DNA of 10,141 nt from Paraglomus occultum (Eukaryota > Glomeromycota > Glomeromycetes > Paraglomerales > Paraglomeraceae): contig CAJVPJ010001386.1 of NCBI GenBank assembly GCA_910592205.1, forward strand, positions 1 to 10,141. Direction: 5' to 3'. Within the stretch, counting starts at the first letter, position 1. The number at the start of each line of letters is the position of its first letter. The notes under the pieces are model-generated. The model saw only the letters and a program-made list of their open reading frames with translations. It made no database searches and was not told where the DNA came from. A program made the translations under genes and the position numbers. Below are positions 1-5,814 of the stretch, piece after piece.

Positions 1-285
1 ATTCTGTGAAAACGGATTTCTATGATAAACAATTGGCAAGAAAGTTGCTTCTCAAAAACTGTGGTTAGTTATATTGTATTCTGATATATGTTTATGCGTT
101 CATCATATGCAAAGTTGCAGAAGTTTCCTCCTCTAATACCATGTCGCACGCCTTTTTGTGACCATGTATTTTATCAATAGTATCCTGACAAGATAATAGT
201 TCCTTCAAAGCAGAACGTAATTAATATTTTACCAAACTAAATTATAGATGGCGTCATTGAATAAGACTTACTAGCCCCTCGTATC
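1..285. other. AT-rich non-coding stretch, no gene seen
   Basis: No reading frame here looks like a real protein, and I see no tRNA or rRNA signature. A short motif at 140-160 (ATGTCGCACGCCTTTTTGTG) resembles repeated motifs near 9451-9555 at the other end of the window, which hints at a dispersed repeat but is too short to classify. Confidence 0.5.
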
Positions 286-411
286 ACGCGGACAAAAAAA
301 CCCACGCGGAGATGGGGGGACGCTACTACAATTTTTTTATCAAGGTCCGGCATGTGGACGAAAAAACCCACGGGGTGGGCACTACAACTATTTTTTTTTC
401 TGGGGTCAAGG
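286..411. repeat. Two-copy imperfect direct repeat, about 65 bp per unit
   Basis: Unit 1 (286-350) and unit 2 (351-411) follow each other directly. Both run: a C-A-C/T-G-C/T-GGAC start, an A-tract, CCCACG, a G-rich block, CTACAA or ACTACAACT, a T-tract, then TCAAGG. The second unit has a few short deletions. On the minus strand one frame stays open through both units and repeats a peptide pattern (HPVGFFVHMPDLDKKIVV, then HLRVGFFVRVIRG). That is what a tandem repeat gives when its unit suits one frame, so I do not call a gene. From memory, similar GGGTTTTTT/TTATCAAGG repeats are common in arbuscular mycorrhizal fungal genomes; this was not verified. Confidence 0.7.
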
Positions 412-870
412 CTTGCTATATGCAAAGAGTCGATTATCACAACAGATTATGGTCACTACATATTAAATGAATAAGCTACTATGAATCTAAGAGTCTGATA
501 ATTGTGATGGAGGTGCTATTTAAGAAAATTTTACTTTAGTCAGAGAACGGCTTATAAATAAGCATATCAGCGTTTGCGTTCATTTATTTTACCATGATCC
601 ACAGCTCTTCTTCGCCCTAGTCTTCTATGCGGGTAATCGACCAAGGGCGGCAGGAAGGTGACATAGGCATCTCTATTTAAGAAGAGAAAGCACTTGATTT
701 AAAAAGAAATACAAAATCAATAATTTAACTTCTTTATTGTTCTTTGTTGAGGATGATGATGTTGTATGTCAGATCGGAATTTATGTCAATTCCGAAGCAA
801 CATATGTCAGTGATCGTGTATTATTATTATTAATAAAAGGATTAATTAAAAGACCTAGTCACGTAATTTT
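412..870. other. Non-coding stretch, no gene seen
   Basis: AT-rich sequence with many stops in all frames. A plus-strand frame from 737 to 940 is open for 67 codons, but its product has no recognisable motif and runs into the transposon-end repeat at 871. A TATA-like string (CTTATAAATAA) near 550 has no gene behind it. Confidence 0.5.
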
Positions 871-943
871 CGATAAGTCGGTTTTCTCGATAAGTCGGCC
901 ATTAGAGGTCAAATCAAGTTGGCCGACTTATCAAGACTGACTG
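871..943 (-). mobile_element. Transposon end, pogo/Tigger-like terminal inverted repeat (solo remnant)
   Basis: CGATAAGTCGG occurs twice directly (871-881 and 888-898). The second copy forms a perfect 12-bp inverted repeat, GATAAGTCGGCC at 889-900 against GGCCGACTTATC at 921-932, around a 20-nt loop. Read on the minus strand from 943, the block starts CAGTCAGTCTTGATAAGTCG. This resembles the CAGT-initial, GATAAGTCG-rich ends of pogo/Tigger (Tc1/mariner superfamily) transposons as I remember them. No matching left end lies elsewhere in the window, and the outer flank is not the TA target duplication expected of an intact element. I therefore read it as a decayed single end or the remains of a non-autonomous copy. 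Confidence 0.5.
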
Positions 944-1247
944 TGTGTTTATTTCTTTTCCCAAAGTTAATACTAGTAAATGTTAAACAAACAGTACAGT
1001 AACAGGTCTGTATCTGTCATTGCCACTACTACTACTCAATCCTGAATATGTAATAGTAATTGAAACGGCTGATTATGATGACAATTTGGTTGATGTATTA
1101 GTATGATGAAGATGAAGTGAAAGTAGTGGAAATAATAATTATATATTTCCACTTAGTCTCAGTTATTTCCACTCAGGATGATGACAGTGTAAGTGGCCAA
1201 TTTTTGTCATCAGTATTATAATTTGAATTTCTGGTATTAATTGATGT
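944..1247. other. AT-rich stretch with a small hairpin repeat
   Basis: No gene. It contains the inverted repeat at 1125-1153 and simple runs such as (ACT)4 near 1024-1036. One minus-strand frame of the adjacent gene relic stays open down to a stop at 1173-1175, but below about 1248 the peptide is no longer recognisable as that family. Confidence 0.5.
1125..1172. repeat. Short inverted repeat with a third half-site
   Basis: AGTGGAAATA (1125-1134) and TATTTCCACT (1144-1153) are a perfect 10-bp inverted repeat around a 9-nt AT spacer. A further copy of the right arm, TTATTTCCACT, follows at about 1163-1172. This could be a cruciform or a remnant of a terminal repeat from a small non-autonomous element. 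No function is visible. Confidence 0.5.
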
Positions 1248-1855
1248 CAGTTTTCTGAATGCATCATATTTCAAAAATTTCAAATGAGAATTTTTTTCCA
1301 AACCTGACAGAAAGTTCTGATAATAAATAGATTTGTAAGTTATTTCTTCTGGTAAAAATAATAACTGATTGTGTTATTCTATTAACACTTCTGCCTGGGC
1401 TTGGCAAACCATGTATTTCAGCATAATTTTCTAAAAATTTTCACAGCAGTGGCAACATTGTGATAATTACCATCTTGGTTTAGTATTAGTTTTCATTGAG
1501 GCATTCTTTTGGTATTGCCATAAAGTCTTGAAATTAAACCATTTATAATTAAATGGTTTCTGATATTTTCAAAGTAAGTTCCGCCAATGCCTAACATATT
1601 AAAATAAGTTTCTTGACATAAAGGTGTATTGTGATTCCATCACATCTGATTTTTTTTTTTCAGACGTCTGCTGGCACTAATTGATCCACCATCCATTGCT
1701 TTAATTTGTGCCATTAGAAATGCATCTTGTTCTGATCTTGACAGACCTTCACACAGTTCAGCAAAACTTTCCTTTGGAACTTTGGCTGAACAACCACACA
1801 GACAACCTGTTTTCAAGAATTCGATTGCTTTTTGGTATTCAGTTATCATAACCAT
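1248..1855 (-). pseudogene. Frame-broken relic of a repeat-encoded, probably transposase-like gene
   Basis: The minus strand carries one protein's pieces in successive frames. Frame A (1855 to about 1650) gives a Cys-rich start (CLCGCSAKVPKESFAEL) and SEQDAFLMAQIKAMDGGS, then breaks at an 11-A run (1650-1660). Frame B (1639-1496) reads WNHNTPLCQETYFNMLGIGG and ends in RMPQ, followed by TGA at 1495-1493 where TGG (Trp) is likely ancestral. The same frame continues to about 1440. Frame C (about 1434-1368) has HGLPSPGRSVNRITQ. Frame D (from about 1361) has LPEEITYKS and LKYDAFRKL. At least three frameshifts and one stop make it non-functional. From memory, the order Cys cluster, then TPLCQETYFNMLGI, then SPGR matches an abundant multicopy protein family in arbuscular mycorrhizal fungi; I do not know its formal name. 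A DDE-transposase origin is inference, because the catalytic region is not present. Confidence 0.7.
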
Positions 1856-2283
1856 ATAATATATTTTACATGTTCAGTCTGTCTTGTTCCAAGCGGCACT
1901 ATATACGATCATGATATTATCAATAAAATGCGATTCTTCCAACTCTTCGCGAATTTGACTACTGAAAGAACTTGATCTCTTTGGTTATTCCGTTATTAAA
2001 CTGATGGATTGTAAACTATTTTAATGATAATAGATCGATTTTCGATCGACTATGCTTCTAGCTAGCGAAACTACAACCGCTTATATTCTCATTGTTTTAT
2101 CAGCAGATTATATGACTACTAATCAAAATCGGAGAGATTGCGAGCATGTAATTATCAGAAGCTGCGTCCTCGCTCACGTTACTCTATTACAGATTTCTGG
2201 TAAATATAATTTGTAAATGATAATAAAATTACACATAATAATAGTAATTGATATTTTATATTCAATTATTAAAGTGACCTTAG
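1856..2283. other. AT-rich non-coding stretch, no gene seen
   Basis: All frames are interrupted by frequent stops. A small palindromic run (ATCGATTTTCGATCGAC, near 2036-2051) is the only structure noticed. If ESF1 continues upstream of the window, this stretch would be intronic. Confidence 0.45.
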
Positions 2284-2292
2284 TATAAAAAG
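2284..2292 (+). promoter_or_regulatory. Possible TATA box (TATAAAAAG)
   Basis: The string fits a TATA consensus and points toward the ESF1 exons. It sits about 190 nt before an ATG at 2471 whose short open stretch ends at a possible splice donor. In DNA this AT-rich the match could be chance, and no complete ESF1 start is seen downstream. Confidence 0.25.
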
Positions 2293-2778
2293 AGGAGAGC
2301 TATTGTTCTTTTATTGATTCAGATGATAAGCCCCACGCGTATAATTTTAAAGTGACCATTGCAATTTTTAACCAGTGAAAATTTTTTTACTGCGTGTATT
2401 CCGGAATGTCACATTGATGCTATTGTGAGACGTCATGATCTGTTACACTAAGCAATATCAATACCCGTTTATGGCTGACAGCTCAGACCTCCTTGATAGG
2501 TAACAACATTTATACTTATAAGGTTAATATCATCTAACGCGATACATAAATACACTCTTCCTCTCAACACAAACGATATCTGCTATACAACGAGCCGTCA
2601 ATCCGCGTACGTTGCATTTTTATTATGGGTAACTAACTTTAAAAACTTGACTTGTATAATGAATAAACGGGAGTTTATATTTATTTTATATTTATATTAA
2701 ATGATGTCGATTTATAGTTCTAGGCCATTTCGTGTTGTTGAGATTAATTTACAAATACATCTGCCAATTTCATTCCAG
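2293..2778 (+). other. Putative 3' part of an intron, or non-coding flank, before the ESF1 exons
   Basis: No coding segment resembling the middle of ESF1 (its RNA-binding region) appears here. The stretch ends in TTTCATTCCAG (2768-2778), a good 3' splice site immediately before the first recognisable ESF1 exon. The in-frame reading upstream of that site meets TAA at 2745-2747 without an ATG, so the coding sequence must enter through splicing. Confidence 0.55.
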
Positions 2779-3427
2779 ATGATGCACTGGACAACAGTTC
2801 TCGAAAATCAAACTCGAAAAAGAAACCCGTTGAAGAGCAAGAAATTGCAGACAAACAACGTGCAGAACTAGAACTGCTCATGGACGATAGTGCGGATGGA
2901 AATAAGCATTTTGATCTCAAGGAGATTATTAAGGCTGAGAAGAAAAAGAGAAAGCGTAAGAAAAGAAATAATGAGAAGGAAGCCGACGAAGATAACTTTG
3001 AAATTAACGCCAATGATCCGAGATTTGCTGCTTTACTCGAGAACCATCATTTTGCGATAGATCCTACAAATCCTCAGTAAGTAACGGGAATGTATGATAA
3101 ATATGGCGATATAATTAAAAATAACCACACCTTATTTGTAGTTTTAAGAAGACTAAAGCTATGCAAAAGTTACTGGAAGAACGGCAGCGGCGACAGGTTC
3201 TTGCCGATAGTGAGGAGATACGAGATCAAGTAAGAGTCATGGGGTCGTGATAATTATTATTTAGATTAGATGACTAAGCATTTTTCTTCGGTGGTTAGGA
3301 ATCTTGGAATACTTCTTCCAACACATTTAAAGACGCTAGCCTGTCATCTTTAGTGAATTCTGTAAAACGAAAAACGGCAGTCATTTCAGAGAAAAATCGT
3401 CGCGGTAAAAGAAATAAGTTTGGATAA
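2779..3427 (+). CDS. ESF1: ESF1 homologue, C-terminal exons only (ribosome biogenesis, NUC153 domain)
   Basis: ESF1 is a nucleolar factor needed for early pre-rRNA cleavage and 18S rRNA/40S subunit formation. Exons are 2779-3076, 3142-3229 and 3299-3427 (stop TAA), with introns of 65 and 69 nt and donors GTAAGT and GTAAGA. The roughly 170 visible residues show, in order, an acidic/basic linker, EIADKQRAELELLMDDS, a Lys/Arg-rich block (KKKRKRKKR, a likely nuclear or nucleolar signal), then the NUC153 signature DPRFAALLENHHFAIDPTNP followed by FKKTKAMQKLLEERQRR. The end is basic (NRRGKRNKFG). This order matches the C-terminus of eukaryotic ESF1 as I know it, including the acidic linker before the first ATG (2880), so 2880 is not the true start. 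Family members are usually about 600-850 residues, so most of the protein is missing. The visible frame is undamaged, which argues for a live gene with an upstream intron, but a truncated copy is possible. Confidence 0.85.
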
Positions 3428-3592
3428 ACCAATCACCGATCAAATTTTGAGAACTCGTGATGTGTTATATAGCTAAGCCTGAATTTTTAATCGATTAAAG
3501 ATTATTCCTATTCATGACAGAAAACAGTAATAATAGGTTCAATGTCTTCTTAATTGAGTGTTTGTGGTAATAATAGAGAAAGTATTATAGTA

Positions 3593-3598
3593 AATAAA
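3593..3598 (+). terminator. Candidate polyadenylation signal for ESF1 (AATAAA)
   Basis: A canonical AATAAA hexamer lies 166 nt after the ESF1 stop codon, on the right strand and in the convergent spacer. Fungal signals are often degenerate, so its use is likely but not proven. Confidence 0.5.
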
Positions 3599-3610
3599 GT
3601 TCCCGATAAC

Positions 3611-3628
3611 GTAGTAGTAGTAGTAGTA
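3611..3628. repeat. (GTA)6 microsatellite
   Basis: Six perfect GTA units lie just after the AATAAA in the shared 3' spacer. It could be length-variable between strains. Confidence 0.8.
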
Positions 3629-3840
3629 TATTTCGGTTGTTAATGGATATAGATATTAAATCAAATAATACAAAAATAGGACATCTTGTGATATTAAAAA
3701 TACAAATATCATTCAATGGACTGATGGATAATAGTAATAAAAAGAATAATTTACATCCATTGCCCGCACAAACATATGATACAAAAAAGTTATAGATAGT
3801 AAAGAATGAAGTAAAAGTATACTAATTTACAAAGAAACAG

Positions 3841-5814
3841 TTATTCAGAGAAAACGGATGATCGATCGAGTCGTGATTTCATTTTCTCAACTTCACGTTC
3901 AAGTCTAAAAAAACCAGTGAAGATCTTAACAAGCATTATAATAATAATAAATACAAATTGCATAACATGTGTGTAAAGCTACCTGAGTGACCGTTCACGA
4001 GACTCGTTTGCTTCACGTGTAGCACGTCTATGTCCAAGTTGTAACGTGCTTTCTGAATTTTGCTAAGAGTAAAAGAGATCAATTTTAATCCGTATTCACA
4101 CATATCCATCGGAGAGTATTACATATCTATTAGCAATAACTTACAAGCTCTTCAATGTTTTGTCTCATTCTTGCCACTTTCTGCTCGTACTTTGTAATAT
4201 CGTCTTCATATCGTAATTTAAGTTTATCTTTTTCAGATAATTGCCATTGTAATTCTCTAATTGTCCTTTCAGTCTTACGTAGCGATTTCAACGCTTCATT
4301 TTTTTCCCTCATTTCTTGTTCAAGTTGGGATGATAATTCTTCTAGACGCGATTCTAGACGTTTGACTCCACGCGGCGTAGCTGAAGCTTTTGTTTCAAGA
4401 TCGAGGACACGGAGGTTAAGTTCCGTAACTTGCTTTTCAAGAGCAGTCTTTTTAACGAATAAAAAAAAATCAGAAGGACGTTATAAAAGAGAAAACGCAA
4501 ACATAGCATATTTAGTATTCTAACCTTAACTTTCAACAAGTCTTGATTATCTTCTTTTTCTCTAGCTAGCTCTGCTTGTAATTCAACCGATCGCAACTCA
4601 GCCTTTCTCAGCTTTTCATTAATCGTAACGACAACATCTTGTTGCTCATCCAGTAGTTGTCTAAGTTCATTTCTCTCCACATCCAACACACTAATACTCC
4701 TTACTGCTGCTTGCCTATCTTGAGTCTCATTCTGATATTGATCGTCTATATCCTCCAATCTCATTTCCAAAACTCTCTTTGCTCTTTCTAATTGAATCTT
4801 TTCTGACTCAGCCTCATCCAACGCAAGGCGAAGTTCACGAACTTCAGTAAGAAGATTATTCGCCTGAGATTGGAGCTCATCATGAGAACTCATTGCATCA
4901 TTATACAATTGCGCTAGATCGGCTACTTTGTTTTCCAACATTTCCTTTTCCCGTTTCCATGTCATCACCACATGAGATTCCTCTTCGGCTTCTGTGAGAA
5001 GATTGTCCACCTTCTTTTGAAGCAGTTTGTTCTCTTCGCGAATTCTAGCCAAATTATTGCGTTCCAGCTCAACTTCATTTGCAAGCCGTTCAAGTTCTTT
5101 CTGGTATTTACGGCGCGTTTGTTCAAGAGCATATTCTTGTTCTTCGATATCACGCTTATATCGCTCACGCTCATCGGCAAAATCATTTTGAAGACGCTTT
5201 TGTAAAAGTTCAAAATCGGCAAAAACAGCGGCATCATCGTCTATCTTAATTTCAAGTTCTGCAACCCGGTCTTCTAAAGTTTTAACACGAATTTCGGCAT
5301 TCTTGCGATCATTGATGGCATCTGCAAGAGAATCTTCAAGTTCTTTAATCTGAAGTCTGAGAAACTCTTCGTTTTTTTCGGCTTTCAATCTTTCTAAATT
5401 CGCATTCTCAAGTCTTGACATAGTCCCATCAGCTCTTGACTTGTAAGACACTAAATTCTCGTTTGCTTTGGCAACTTTAAGTTGTTCTGCTTCATACTTC
5501 AATTGTAGTTCTTGCAGTTCTGTGGCCAATCTCTTTCTTGCAGCTACTTCTTCTTGTTTGTGTGCCAGTTCACTTTCTAATCTTGCCTTGACCTCCGCAA
5601 GTTGCACCTGTAATGATTTTCTTTCTCTTTCCAGCCCAGATACATCTTTCTTCCTCCTCTCATCTTGCAATAACTTATTCTCTGCTTGCAATTGTTGAAC
5701 TAATACTTCCAACACTTGCCTTTTTTCAATTTCATTTTTCAGATTGTATTCAAGCTCCCGTATATTATCGTCCTTTTCCTTGAGCTTAGCATCCATCATA
5801 GTAACGTTAAGCAT
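3841..5814 (-). other. Myosin rod: coiled-coil tail coding region
   Basis: From about residue 836 to 1413 the protein is almost continuously charged and helical, rich in E, K, R, L and Q with heptad spacing. This is the dimerisation and filament-forming rod. Most of it is in one 1497-nt exon (6021-4525); the last three exons are short. A Pro/Gly break ([18 protein letters not shown], from about residue 1286) interrupts the helix and may act as a hinge; I recall a similar Pro-containing break in fungal myosin II tails. The rod ends [20 protein letters not shown], so there is only a tiny Ser-containing tailpiece. Animal rods are roughly 1,080-1,100 residues, so about 575 is short even allowing for fungal variation. 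Confidence 0.85.

Larger units (their letters stand above)
3428..3840. other. Convergent 3' spacer between ESF1 and the myosin gene
   Basis: 413 nt separate the two stop codons, so both transcripts must end here. The plus strand has a clear AATAAA (3593-3598). The minus strand has no canonical AATAAA or ATTAAA on the myosin side; a variant AATATA lies at 3627-3632. The 3' ends may overlap. No small gene is visible. Confidence 0.7.

Noticed and set aside
237-440. Minus-strand 67-codon frame with a repeated VGFFV peptide
   Set aside because: It lies within the two-copy DNA repeat. The periodic peptide follows from the DNA repeat and no start or splice context supports a gene.
737-940. Plus-strand 67-codon frame, considered as the C-terminus of a pogo-type transposase next to its terminal repeat
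   Set aside because: No catalytic or DNA-binding motif is recognisable and the frame continues straight into the terminal repeat.
1640-1670. Programmed frameshift at the 11-A run in the transposase-like relic
   Set aside because: The same gene has further frame changes and a TGA at 1495-1493, so simple decay explains the break better than recoding.
2744-3013. Minus-strand 89-codon frame rich in Ser, Phe and Leu
   Set aside because: It is the antisense of the Lys/Glu-rich ESF1 exon; Ser/Phe/Leu runs are the expected shadow.
2880-3080. ATG at 2880 as the ESF1 start
   Set aside because: Residues upstream in the same frame match the conserved acidic linker of ESF1, so the ATG is internal.
5468-5698. 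Plus-strand Cys/Ser-rich frame that could look like a small secreted Cys-rich protein
   Set aside because: It is the antisense of the myosin coiled-coil exon. Its Cys and Ser codons come from the complement of Gln/Glu/Leu-rich codons, and it lacks a signal peptide pattern with fixed Cys spacing.
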